A stretch of DNA of 64,000 nt from a virus, in the IMG/VR virus record IMGVR_UViG_3300036403_000039, positions 1 through 64,000 of that record, one strand, 5' to 3'. This document shows positions 49,234 to 57,652 of this stretch, piece after piece. The first letter of the stretch is position 1. Every line of letters begins with the position of its first letter. Below the pieces are notes generated by a model. It ran no database searches. It was not told the DNA's origin and worked only from the letters and a program-made list of their open reading frames with translations. A program made the position numbers and the translations under genes.

Positions 49234-51129
49234 TTACAAGACCTTAATCTCGGTGACAGGAGAGAGCAGCTTGAAGATTTGCTCAACATTTATCTTGACC
49301 GAACTGTCCTTAAACCCGGCATCGCGAAACACAGCGCGCAAAGGCTGTAATTTAGCCAGTTCCTTTACAAATGCCTCGTCGATTCTTCCATCGTCGCTAA
49401 AGCATGCAGCCATCGCATTGCCATCAACGCAGAACACATTTAGCCCACAGATATTCTGAGTGGAAACTGGAAGTCCCAGGTCTACGCCCCAGTCGAGCAT
49501 CACTTGAAAGAGCAGGTCTTCGGCGGTTCGGCCAGTCTTTATGTTGTCAACGAAGAGATCAAGATTTGATTTCTCAAGTGCATCGGGCACGTAATAGATA
49601 TCTGCCATGTTTGATGTGTCAATCTTGAGAACTCTGAAGCCAACGTCTCGATTCCAGCGTTCATTGCGGCCGCCTTGCAGTAGCTTTTTTCCAACGCGCC
49701 GAATTCGCTCCTTGCCGATATCTGCGATGTTGGTGAAGCCCGCTTTTGCCGCCTCACTACTCGGTTCGCATAGCTCTGGTAACTGCACCAATATGAATCT
49801 GGCGTTGCAGCCAGTTTCTGCAGCTCTGGCTAAAATGGCGTGCGCAGTCGTAGCTGAGCCGGAGAAAAAGTCGAGCACGATATCGGACTCATCCGAGAGG
49901 CATTGAGATGCCAGCGAGGACACAAGTTGAGTGGACTTCGGGTGTGGGAATAGCTTTGCGCTGAAAATATCCTGCAGTTCTCTGGTGGCCTGAGTGTTTG
50001 CGGGGGCAATGAGGGAATTGGCGATGCGATCCTCGACCTTAGATACGATCCAGGTTGAAACAGGAACAGTGTCGAATTTGGCCTCATTCTTGAAGCGCTT
50101 TAACATCGGGCGGCCTGAAGCAGTGGCAGGAAAAATTATCCTTCCTTCGGCAATTTTTTCAGCCATTGTCTTTCGGCTGTATGGCCAATATCGACCCTCG
50201 GGGGGCAAAAATTCGTGGCCTCTTTTCGGGTCTTTGATTGGGTAGTGGACGTCTCCGCCAGCTTTTCCCGCACTTAAGTTGTCAGCCTTCCAAGGGCCTC
50301 TCGGATCGTTGTCCGGATTGTTGTATCCCTCGTAGGTTCGTTCAATTCCAGCAAGACGCCCTTTACTCTTTGCATAACAAAGTACGTATTCGTGATCAAC
50401 GCTTGTATTGTCGACCGAATCCATTGCGCCACTTCGGCGTTTCCAGACAAAGCTACAGTAAAAGTTCTGCGAACCAAATACCTCGTCACACACCGCCCTA
50501 AGATTCGATACTTCGAAGTCGTCAATGGAAATAAAAATTACCCCATCATCTGATAACAGGTTCCTGGCGAGTCGCAAACGCGGAAGCATCATGCTCAACC
50601 AGTCGGAGTGAAAGCGACCGTTCGACTCCGAGTTCGCAATTAATCTATTTCCCTGGTCATCGACCTGTTTTGAGCGCTCGAAGTACGACGTGCTATCTTC
50701 GGCGAAATCGTCCTCATAAATAAAGTCGCTACCAGTGTTGTATGGTGGATCGATGTAGATCATCTTCACCTTGCCGAGATAGGTTTCCTGCAATAGCTTC
50801 AGCGCGTCGAGGTTGTCACCTTCGATGAATAGGTTTTTCGTGCTGTCGAAATCCACGCTTTCCGCTCGACAAGGGCGCAGCGTCTTTGCGATTGGGGCGT
50901 TTGCAGTAAGTACCGCTTCACGTTTTCCTGGCCAACTGAGGTGATAGCGTTCTTGCGGTCCGTCGACTACAGAATCAGAAAGTTCCTGTCGCAGTTGGTC
51001 AAAATCCACCGCCAGTTTGGTACAACCATCGTCATCCTTTATTTCTTTGACGCAACCGGGAAAGACATCCCGTAGATGCCTGATGTTGTCCTGTGTGAGG
51101 TTGGGCGAGTGCATTTTTGGTTTTTCCAT
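49234..51129 (-). CDS. mod: Type III DNA methyltransferase Mod
   Basis: A 631-residue beta-class adenine-N6 methyltransferase. IYIDPPYNTGSDF (Asp127-Tyr130, motif IV) comes before VLDFFSGSATTAHAI (motif I, residues 418-431), with the long target-recognition region between them as in EcoP1I-type Mod. The N-terminal helix (NIRHLRDVFPGCVKEI) is typical. It marks host DNA and gives specificity to Res. The base composition is clearly lower in GC than the flanking helicase and Res genes, which suggests separate acquisition. Confidence 0.92.
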   Translation of the reverse strand: MEKPKMHSPNLTQDNIRHLRDVFPGCVKEIKDDDGCTKLAVDFDQLRQELSDSVVDGPQERYHLSWPGKREAVLTANAPIAKTLRPCRAESVDFDSTKNLFIEGDNLDALKLLQETYLGKVKMIYIDPPYNTGSDFIYEDDFAEDSTSYFERSKQVDDQGNRLIANSESNGRFHSDWLSMMLPRLRLARNLLSDDGVIFISIDDFEVSNLRAVCDEVFGSQNFYCSFVWKRRSGAMDSVDNTSVDHEYVLCYAKSKGRLAGIERTYEGYNNPDNDPRGPWKADNLSAGKAGGDVHYPIKDPKRGHEFLPPEGRYWPYSRKTMAEKIAEGRIIFPATASGRPMLKRFKNEAKFDTVPVSTWIVSKVEDRIANSLIAPANTQATRELQDIFSAKLFPHPKSTQLVSSLASQCLSDESDIVLDFFSGSATTAHAILARAAETGCNARFILVQLPELCEPSSEAAKAGFTNIADIGKERIRRVGKKLLQGGRNERWNRDVGFRVLKIDTSNMADIYYVPDALEKSNLDLFVDNIKTGRTAEDLLFQVMLDWGVDLGLPVSTQNICGLNVFCVDGNAMAACFSDDGRIDEAFVKELAKLQPLRAVFRDAGFKDSSVKINVEQIFKLLSPVTEIKVL

Positions 51130-51154
51130 GTTCTTTTCCTTTGGCCGCTAGTAA

Positions 51155-51832
51155 TCAGTGGCTTAACTGTTCAAGTTCTGTTTGAAGTTGTCGCAAGGCG
51201 GCATTGATTTCGACCTTGCGATTAAATTGTTTTTCTTTGGAAAGTCTGCTGGCCGTCTTGTCGACCTCGCGCTGCTTCGACGCAACCAGCTCCACGCGGG
51301 CAACCAAATCGGCAAGACCTTCTCTCCCTCGTGCGGGCAATGGAATCAGCCGCTTCAACAGTTGCTCATACAAACCGCCCAGGTCGAGCGCAAGCGGCAT
51401 TGCCGCACGCTGGGCATCGTTCGGTAGCCAGCCGCAAGCAAAGTACTCGCTCAGCACCCAGCGGCTTACGTCTGTTTCATTGGGGCGCTTGTAGGCCGCG
51501 ACGACTTGCGTTTGTCCATCAAAGCTCAGCTCGAACACGACGGGGAACTGCACAGCCCCATCAATGCAGCGCAGCACGTCTAGATTCAGCTCTGGTGTCT
51601 TGAGCTGAATGGCGAAGACTTGAATCTCTGGCACCCCCGGCTTGGCGGGCAGGTTGATCGTTTCCGGAGCTAGCTTGTATTGCCAGACGATCTGCTCTAC
51701 CTGTTCAACGAACAACTCCTTCAGCCGCGTGTTGGCACCGCTGTGCTCGTAAATCTTGTTCTTTGGCAGGTTGCGTCCAAAAGTGGCTTGCTTGGGGTAG
51801 CTGATGAAGGCCGGATGTGTGGGCTGGCTCAT
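51155..51832 (-). CDS. DUF4391 domain protein
   Basis: A 225-residue protein matching DUF4391: SYPKQATFGRNLPKNKIYEHSGAN near the start, a beta-rich core (VFAIQLKTPELNLDVLRCIDGAVQFPVVFEL) and a coiled-coil end (VASKQREVDKTASRLSKEKQF). This family is found next to helicase-methylase loci in bacterial defence islands; its role is unknown. It overlaps the helicase stop by 4 bases. Confidence 0.85.
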   Translation of the reverse strand: MSQPTHPAFISYPKQATFGRNLPKNKIYEHSGANTRLKELFVEQVEQIVWQYKLAPETINLPAKPGVPEIQVFAIQLKTPELNLDVLRCIDGAVQFPVVFELSFDGQTQVVAAYKRPNETDVSRWVLSEYFACGWLPNDAQRAAMPLALDLGGLYEQLLKRLIPLPARGREGLADLVARVELVASKQREVDKTASRLSKEKQFNRKVEINAALRQLQTELEQLSH

Positions 51833-54800
51833 TCGACCTCCTGAATCACGAGGAAGGTGATCAGTTCGAAGTCATCCAGCCCGGCAATGGTGTTGACCAG
51901 CGCGGTGGTCTTGCCGCCGCTGAAAAGGCTGTCCAGATCCTTCTCTTCCTTCACCTCGATCATCGAGCGGATCGTCTTTCCGAGCAGGTCTGAGTACGCC
52001 TGCATCTTGCGGCCGTCGGCCGTTTCCTTGTTGAATAGGCGGCAGGCATCCGGAATAGGCTGTGCTTGCCCCTTGCAGCAACTGCGCACCAGATCGAGCA
52101 GCCGTTTGACCTCGGTGTGGTCGTGAATCACCTCACCCTCGCGGTTGATGTAGACGAGGTAGTAGGGGTGCAGTCGGTTGTGCAGGCTGACGTTGACACT
52201 TGGATTCAGGTTGCGCAGCGTGAATATCACGCCAGGGCGCAGGCCCAGCTCTGGCTTGGCAGGTACCACGGCGTGCATCCCGCTTGGCATATTGCTCAAT
52301 TCGCCATTGGCCTTGACGTAGTTGAGCAAGTCCATGCGGAAGTCATTGAGCCCCAGGTCAGTGATCGAAACGCCGGTCTTCAGGTCTTCCAGTTCGATCA
52401 CTTCCTCTTGCAGGCGACGCAGTTGCTCCTTGCGGTAGGACACGTCATTGGCTTGTGCGCTCAGCACGTTGTCGTCACCGGTGGCCGTGACGTCGGCAAT
52501 CATCATCCGGCTTTCAACCCGCTCCTTGAGGTTGATGTACTCGTCGAGCGAGATGTCCGGCCAGTAGTTGACCAGCTGGATGCTGGTATTGGGTGAGCCG
52601 ATGCGATCCACCCGCCCGAAGCGCTGGATGATGCGCACGGGGTTCCAGTGGATGTCGTAGTTGATCAGGTAGTCGCAGTCCTGCAGGTTCTGGCCTTCGG
52701 AAATGCAGTCGGTGCCAATCAGCAAGTCAATCTCTGCTGGTTCGTTCGGCAGCACGATGGCCTTCTCCTTCGAGCGCGGCGAGAAGAGGGTGAGCAGTTC
52801 CTGGAAGTCGTAGCTCTTCTTGAGCGTGGACTTCGGGGCACCCTTGCCAGTGACTTTGGCGCTGTGCAGGGCCTGCGTTGCCAGCAGCTCCGGTGCCAAA
52901 TTGGCAAACAGATAGTCAGCGGTGTCGGCGAAGGCCGTGAAAATCAGCACCTTTTTGTTGCCGGGATTCAGCGGTGCTGCGATCTTTCCCAGAACCAGTG
53001 CCTTCAGATGCTGCAGCTTGGCGTCATCAGCAGGCGTGATCTTGTTCATCGAAGCCAGCAAGGCATCAATGATCTCCAGATCGACTTTCAGCTCGTGTTC
53101 CCACGAGGGCAAGTCCATGTCGGCGAGGCTGATCTTGACCTTGCCGCCGATCTCATCATCGCCAAGAGCTGGCAAGTCGTCGTCGTCCGCGTCGAGGTTT
53201 TCCAACTGGTCGGTTAGGTCATCGATGCTGGCGACGTTGCCGGTCTGATTGAATGTGCTGATCTTGGTCAGCGTATTGGTGTGGTTCGCCCGCAGCGACT
53301 GGAGCGTCAAGCGGAAGGACTGAATCGAACTTTCGAGGCGCTTGAGCAGGTTAGTCGTCATCAACGCCTGCAGACTTTTCTCGCGGTCAGCTTGCTTAAG
53401 CTTGCCTTTGCCAGCGACCTGCGTGTCGTACATCTCCTCGTACTTCTTGAGCCGACTCGGCAGGATGTAGCTGATCGGCGCGTAGACAGCGAGCTTGAGC
53501 AGGGACAGTTGCTCGAAGATCTCGTTGAAGCTCATCACATCAGTTCGCTGCGTGAGCGGGCTGTGGAACGACAGGGGCTTTCGACGCTCGGGGAATTGGC
53601 CGATGTCCTTGGTGTCGTAGAAAGTCTGGATGTGCTTACGCGAGCGTGCGATGGTGACGCTGTCGAGCAGTTCGAAGAAGTCAAAGTCCAACGAATCCAG
53701 GATGGCCCGCGCTGTGCGCTCTTCCGGTGGAAGCTTTGCCCATGCGTTGAAGCTGGCCTGCGCGCCACGGAATATGTCCTCTACCGTCTTGCCGGTGCGC
53801 AGCTTCTTGCTGAGGTTCTCGGAGTCACCCTCGTAGGCCAGTGCCAGTTGATTGCGCAGGTCATTGAAGCGGTTGTTCACCGGAGTGGCCGAAAGCATCA
53901 GCACCTTGGTTTTAACTCCCTCCTTGATGACCTTGTTCATCAGCTTCTGGTACCGGGTCTCCTTGTCTTTGTAGGCGTCGTTGTTCCGGAAGTTGTGCGA
54001 CTCGTCGATGACGACGAGGTCGTAGTTGCCCCAATTGATGCGGTTCAGCGGTGTGCCAAACGACTCGCCGCTGGTGCGGCTGAGGTCGGTATGGCAGAGC
54101 ACGTCATAGTTGAACCGGTCGCGGGCAAAGATGTTGGTCTTGAGGTTGCGGTTGTAGTTCAGCCAGTTGTCGGCCAGCTTCTTAGGGCACAACACCAGCA
54201 CGGAACGGTTTCGCAGCTCGTAGTACTTGACGACTGCCAAGGCCGTGAAGGTCTTGCCCAGGCCGACGCTGTCGGCCAGGATGCAGCCGCTGTAGGTCTC
54301 GAGTTTGTTGATGATCCCGGTGGCCGCATCCTTCTGGTAGTTGAAGAGCTTGTTCCAGATGAGCGTGTCTTGGTAGCCCGTGCGGTCGTTCGGCAGGACG
54401 TCCTCGTTGATGTCGTCGAGGAACTCGTTGAAGATGTTGTAGAGCATCAGAAAGTAGATGCTCTCGGGCGAGTTCTCCTGGTAGACCGATGCGATGTGGT
54501 CGCAAATCTGCGCGGTCACATCTTCCAGCTTGTCTGGGTCTTGCCAGATCTGGTTGAACAGACTGAGGTAGGTGGCAGTGAAGGTTGGCTCGTCCATCTT
54601 GTTGACGAGGTTGGAGACTGCATTGCCTTGCTGGTAGCCGAGGTCGACGGCGGTGAAGCCGTGCAATGGCATATAGGCCGTATCTGTGGCGGCCGCCTGC
54701 ACACAGGCGAATTGCTGCATCGGGGCCTTACTGCGATTCGACTTGAAGGTCGCCTTGCGTCGCATCCAGTCAGCGCACTCCTTTGCAATCGCGCGCTGGG

Positions 54801-55098
54801 TCAGCTTGTTGCGCAGCTGAATCTCGAACTCACTCCCGTACAGGCTCCGTTCGCGGTCAGCCTTGGGGATGTGGAACTCCTTGCGTTCCTTGCGAATCTT
54901 GTCCGTGACCTCGTTGGCGACGAACGTCGGCGAAGTGAAGATGAAGTTCAGCTCGTCGATCTTTTCCAGCTCTGCTTTCAGCGCTTCGAACGCGTACATC
55001 GAGAAGCAGGAGGCTGCGATCTTCAGGCGGGCACCGGGCTTGAGCGTCTGCTTGAGGTCGTCGCCGAGCAGGCGGTTGATGTTGTCGATGAGTTCCAT
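51829..55098 (-). CDS. SNF2-type helicase-related protein
   Basis: A 1089-residue protein. The N-terminal about 170 residues resemble the PLD-like region of restriction-type helicases, although no HKD motif is visible. The helicase has ILADSVGLGKT (Walker A, Lys282), VVIDESHNF (Asp365-His368), and a C-terminal lobe with SEGQNLQDCDYLINYDIHWNPVRIIQRFGRVDRIG. Such proteins translocate on duplex DNA. The start at 55098 overlaps the WYL gene by ATGA, so they are co-translated. The first ATG of the longer frame would extend into the WYL gene. Confidence 0.9.
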   Translation of the reverse strand: MELIDNINRLLGDDLKQTLKPGARLKIAASCFSMYAFEALKAELEKIDELNFIFTSPTFVANEVTDKIRKERKEFHIPKADRERSLYGSEFEIQLRNKLTQRAIAKECADWMRRKATFKSNRSKAPMQQFACVQAAATDTAYMPLHGFTAVDLGYQQGNAVSNLVNKMDEPTFTATYLSLFNQIWQDPDKLEDVTAQICDHIASVYQENSPESIYFLMLYNIFNEFLDDINEDVLPNDRTGYQDTLIWNKLFNYQKDAATGIINKLETYSGCILADSVGLGKTFTALAVVKYYELRNRSVLVLCPKKLADNWLNYNRNLKTNIFARDRFNYDVLCHTDLSRTSGESFGTPLNRINWGNYDLVVIDESHNFRNNDAYKDKETRYQKLMNKVIKEGVKTKVLMLSATPVNNRFNDLRNQLALAYEGDSENLSKKLRTGKTVEDIFRGAQASFNAWAKLPPEERTARAILDSLDFDFFELLDSVTIARSRKHIQTFYDTKDIGQFPERRKPLSFHSPLTQRTDVMSFNEIFEQLSLLKLAVYAPISYILPSRLKKYEEMYDTQVAGKGKLKQADREKSLQALMTTNLLKRLESSIQSFRLTLQSLRANHTNTLTKISTFNQTGNVASIDDLTDQLENLDADDDDLPALGDDEIGGKVKISLADMDLPSWEHELKVDLEIIDALLASMNKITPADDAKLQHLKALVLGKIAAPLNPGNKKVLIFTAFADTADYLFANLAPELLATQALHSAKVTGKGAPKSTLKKSYDFQELLTLFSPRSKEKAIVLPNEPAEIDLLIGTDCISEGQNLQDCDYLINYDIHWNPVRIIQRFGRVDRIGSPNTSIQLVNYWPDISLDEYINLKERVESRMMIADVTATGDDNVLSAQANDVSYRKEQLRRLQEEVIELEDLKTGVSITDLGLNDFRMDLLNYVKANGELSNMPSGMHAVVPAKPELGLRPGVIFTLRNLNPSVNVSLHNRLHPYYLVYINREGEVIHDHTEVKRLLDLVRSCCKGQAQPIPDACRLFNKETADGRKMQAYSDLLGKTIRSMIEVKEEKDLDSLFSGGKTTALVNTIAGLDDFELITFLVIQEVE

Positions 55099-56000
55099 CA
55101 AGAATCCGCCTTTGGAGACGTGGCGTAGCCAGGAGCCAGTAGCGCGTTCTTCACGCCGTAAAGTGCCAGATGGTCTTTGAGCCACAGGCGGTATTCGGGG
55201 CCACGCAGGCGGTGGTCGGGGGAGCAGTCGACGCTCCAGCGCCGGAGCATGTATCCAGCAGTAGCGGCCCGAAGCTTCAGTGCCAGCACGCCGCCGGTGA
55301 AGCTGTAGTCGCGTGCCGTGATTTCAGGTCTAGGCTGGTCTGGATGCGGAACCAGTTCGATCTCGACAATCCGCGTCCACTGGATGTCGTCGTCAGGACG
55401 TTCGCCAAGCTTGGGGTCCTCGTCGAGTGTCCTGGGCGCTTCGATCCGAGTGATCACGAAGTCGCGGAACTCTCCGGTCTTGCGGTCGAATGCTCGGACG
55501 TGCCAACGTAGACCGCTGTCCACGAGCGCGAAGGGAACGATCACCCGCTCCGACTCTCCGTTGCTCACCGAGTGGTAACTGATGGCGACCGCACGCTTGG
55601 CGTGGATGGCTCTGCAGATAGGTGCCAGCACGTCCATGCAGGGGCTGCTCAGTGCAGCGGGGGCCTCGCAAGGCAATAGCGGGTGCGAATCACTGTTCAC
55701 GCCATCGCCAAACCCCAACGAAAGTGCCGACAGAACGCGCTGTGGTGCGTGCTCGAAAACCGGCGCGAAACTCTTGCCAATGCGGTAGATCTTGTTGCTG
55801 CCGTCGAACTCAATGTTTTGAGGGGCGACCTCGCGGTACAGGGCCAAGTCTCGCGTTGCACCCGCCGGTGCGACTCCGAATCGGCTAGTGAGATCAGGCC
55901 GTCCGATTTCGCCGATGAAGTACAGCCGGAAGTCGATGTAGGCGAGCCGCTCTCGTTGTGCGTGGCTCAGGCTCTCGACGCGTTGGGGGTGCATGGTCAT
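55098..56000 (-). CDS. WYL-domain transcriptional regulator (BrxR/CapW-like)
   Basis: A 300-residue regulator. An N-terminal winged helix (residues about 15-75: RLAYIDFRLYFIGEIGRPDLTSRFGVAPAGATRDLALYREVAP) is followed by a WYL domain (VPFALVDSGLRWHVRAFDRKTGEFRDFVI at about 180-210) and a C-terminal WCX-like part. This three-part plan is that of BrxR/CapW, which repress phage-defence operons until infection. The start MTMHPQ at 56000 has GAGGAGCGC upstream; an earlier in-frame ATG at 56048 lacks one. It overlaps the helicase gene. A perfect inverted repeat at 56075-56089 is the likely operator. Confidence 0.88.
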   Translation of the reverse strand: MTMHPQRVESLSHAQRERLAYIDFRLYFIGEIGRPDLTSRFGVAPAGATRDLALYREVAPQNIEFDGSNKIYRIGKSFAPVFEHAPQRVLSALSLGFGDGVNSDSHPLLPCEAPAALSSPCMDVLAPICRAIHAKRAVAISYHSVSNGESERVIVPFALVDSGLRWHVRAFDRKTGEFRDFVITRIEAPRTLDEDPKLGERPDDDIQWTRIVEIELVPHPDQPRPEITARDYSFTGGVLALKLRAATAGYMLRRWSVDCSPDHRLRGPEYRLWLKDHLALYGVKNALLAPGYATSPKADS

Positions 56001-56074
56001 GCGCTCCTCAACCGCCGCAAACGACGGAGGGACCGAAACCAACTTCACGTTTGCTCATTCGGGCGCGCCTCATA

Positions 56075-56089
56075 TCATCAAAATGATGA
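56075..56089. promoter_or_regulatory. Inverted repeat TCATCA-AAA-TGATGA, likely operator of WYL regulator
   Basis: A perfect 6-bp inverted repeat with 3-base spacer, about 75 bases upstream of the WYL gene start. BrxR/CapW regulators bind comparable short inverted repeats upstream of their own operons, so autoregulation is a reasonable inference. Confidence 0.5.
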
Positions 56090-56180
56090 CATTATGCGTG
56101 CAGTTTCAGGTTTGAGCAAGCGGCCAAATCGTCGAATCGACGGACTCAGGGCCAAGGCGTTACTATCTGGTTCTGATTGC

Positions 56181-56212
56181 GGACGCGGGTTCGGTTCCGT
56201 GTTTCACCACCA
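56181..56212 (+). other. tRNA/tmRNA 3'-end-like remnant, candidate attachment site
   Basis: GGACGCGGGTTCGGTTCC followed by TTTCACC, A and CCA: from the T-loop G-TTC the geometry (5-base T-stem side, 7 acceptor bases, discriminator, CCA) is exactly that of a tRNA or tmRNA 3' end. GGACGCGGGTTC is also typical of ssrA 3' ends. The T-stem pairing is broken and no 5' half is seen upstream. It lies 166 bases before the P4-type integrase, the normal position for its att site. Confidence 0.4.
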
Positions 56213-56257
56213 AATGCAAGTTTCCACATGTTCCCACATGACCGGAAACACCCCTGA

Positions 56258-56287
56258 AAAGCCCGCCCCGTGCGGGCTTTCTTGTTT
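56258..56287 (+). terminator. Intrinsic terminator upstream of integrase
   Basis: AAAGCCCGC, loop CCCGT, GCGGGCTTT, then CTTGTTT. A perfect 9-bp stem with a T-rich tail. It isolates the integrase from upstream transcription. Confidence 0.75.
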
Positions 56288-56377
56288 CTATACGTTCCTC
56301 AACAGATACACACAGCACGCGCCGCCGTGTATCCTCCGCTGTACCCGCCGCACAGATTGAAACTACGGGGTACACGG

Positions 56378-57604
56378 ATGAAGCGCAGTGAAATCAAACG
56401 TCGCCCGCTGGCAGACACAGTGGTCGCCACCCTTGAGCCGGAAGCCAAGGAGTACCGCGAGCACGACGGCAACAGCCTGTATCTGCGCGTCAAGCCGGAT
56501 GGCCGCAAATCGTGGCAGCTTCGCTACAAGAAGCCCGATGGCAAGTGGTCATGGATCGGCCTCGGCGGCTACCCCGAAGTGGGCGGCTCACTGGCTCGCC
56601 AGAAGGCGGCGGAAATGCGCGGCGATGTATCCCAGGGCCGCAACCCGCTGGCAATGAAACACGCGAGGAAAGCAGCAGAGGCAGAAGCCGCATCCAACAC
56701 CTTCGAAAAGCTCGCCCGCGAGTGGTACGCCAACAAGCGCAAGGGCTGGACGGAAGGAACGGCCGTGCGGACTATCGGCGCACTGGAGCTGCACGTTTTC
56801 CCGGTGCTCGGCAAACGCCCTTTCGCGGAGATTCTGCCCATCGAGTGGATGGAGTTTCTGCGCAACATGGAACAGAAAGGCATCGTCGAGCAGACGAGCC
56901 GCGTGCGGGGCATGTGCCGCGAAATCTACGACCTGGCGCGAGTGACCGGCCGGGCGACGCACAACCCGCTGGAGGGCCTGCACAAGTTCCTACAAACCCG
57001 GCCGGTGGAAAACTTCGCCCATGTATCCCAGGCGGAACTGCCCGCGCTCTTGCGTGCTATTCGGTCCTACCCCAGTGCCACCGACATTCGCATCGGCCTG
57101 CAACTGCTTTCCCTACTGGCCTGTCGACCTTCGGAGCTGCGCGAGGCCAGTTGGTCCGAGTTCGATCTTGATGGAGCCTTGTGGACAATCCCGGCCGAAC
57201 GCATGAAGCGCCGTCGGGAGCATTTGGTGCCGCTGCCTCAACAAGCCGTCGAGCTGCTGCGCGACCTGCACATACTGACCGGCACCTATCCTCTGCTCTT
57301 CCCTGGCCGCAGCGACTCGACCAAGCCCCGGAGCAATACCGTGTTCCTGATGGCGCTGCGCCGACTCGGCTATGAGGGCCGGCAAACCGGCCACGGCTTC
57401 CGGCACATCGCATCCACCACCCTCAACGAACATGGCTTCGATGAAAACCACATCGAGGCCCAGCTATCCCACGTCAAGGAAGGGGTAGCCGGCGTCTACA
57501 ACAAAGCGGTTTACCTGCCCCAGCGCCGGGAAATGATGCAGTGGTATGCCGACCACCTCGACAAGCTGGCCGGCGGTAACGTGGTGGCAATGAAACGCGC
57601 CTGA
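56378..57604 (+). CDS. P4-type tyrosine integrase
   Basis: A 408-residue recombinase. An N-terminal DUF4102/arm-binding domain (residues 1-95: YREHDGNSLYLRVKPDGRKSW) is followed by a core-binding helical domain and the catalytic domain. The catalytic set is Arg250 (LACRPSELR), His339/Arg342 (GHGFRH), His365 (LSHV) and nucleophile Tyr374 (VYNKAVY). P4-type integrases usually insert into tRNA or tmRNA 3' ends, consistent with the remnant at 56181-56212. The ATG at 56378 fits the family; the longer frame passes through the terminator. Confidence 0.95.
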   Translation: MKRSEIKRRPLADTVVATLEPEAKEYREHDGNSLYLRVKPDGRKSWQLRYKKPDGKWSWIGLGGYPEVGGSLARQKAAEMRGDVSQGRNPLAMKHARKAAEAEAASNTFEKLAREWYANKRKGWTEGTAVRTIGALELHVFPVLGKRPFAEILPIEWMEFLRNMEQKGIVEQTSRVRGMCREIYDLARVTGRATHNPLEGLHKFLQTRPVENFAHVSQAELPALLRAIRSYPSATDIRIGLQLLSLLACRPSELREASWSEFDLDGALWTIPAERMKRRREHLVPLPQQAVELLRDLHILTGTYPLLFPGRSDSTKPRSNTVFLMALRRLGYEGRQTGHGFRHIASTTLNEHGFDENHIEAQLSHVKEGVAGVYNKAVYLPQRREMMQWYADHLDKLAGGNVVAMKRA

Positions 57605-57652
57605 CCGTGAAGGTAGGGCGCGAATTCCAATCTCGATCAAGTAGGGACACAC

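Larger units (their letters stand above)
1..56100. mobile_element. Lambda-type siphoprophage with recombinase cassette and defence cargo (approximate limits)
   Basis: Contiguous phage genes run from a serine recombinase cassette through regulators, replication and recombination genes, terminase, head, tail and lysozyme up to 44489, then a restriction/defence operon up to 56000. The head gene order (terminase, gpW, portal, S49 protease with nested scaffold, decoration protein, major capsid protein E) is that of phage lambda. The left border is not visible and may lie outside the window. The right border is inferred to be near 56100-56212, just before a new integrase. Whether the defence operon belongs to the prophage or to a neighbouring island cannot be settled from sequence alone. 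Confidence 0.7.
56001..56377. other. Intergenic region between defence operon and second element
   Basis: 377 bases without a gene. It holds the inverted repeat at 56075-56089, a second short palindrome CGTCG-AAT-CGACG at 56130-56142, the tRNA/tmRNA-like 3' end at 56181-56212 and the terminator at 56258-56287. It separates two divergently transcribed units and probably contains the junction of two mobile elements. Confidence 0.6.

Noticed and set aside
53281-55128. Long plus-strand open frame (615 codons) opposite the helicase gene
   Set aside because: It is the antisense shadow of a gene with clear helicase motifs; high GC content keeps the opposite frame open. No ribosome site or domain.
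51829-56000. DISARM or BREX system
   Set aside because: The characteristic DrmB (DUF1998) or BrxC/PglZ/BrxL proteins are absent; the genes fit an extended type III restriction operon better.
56150-56212. A functional tRNA or tmRNA gene
   Set aside because: Only the 3' end geometry is present; there is no matching acceptor 5' strand and the T stem is mismatched, so it is treated as an attachment remnant.
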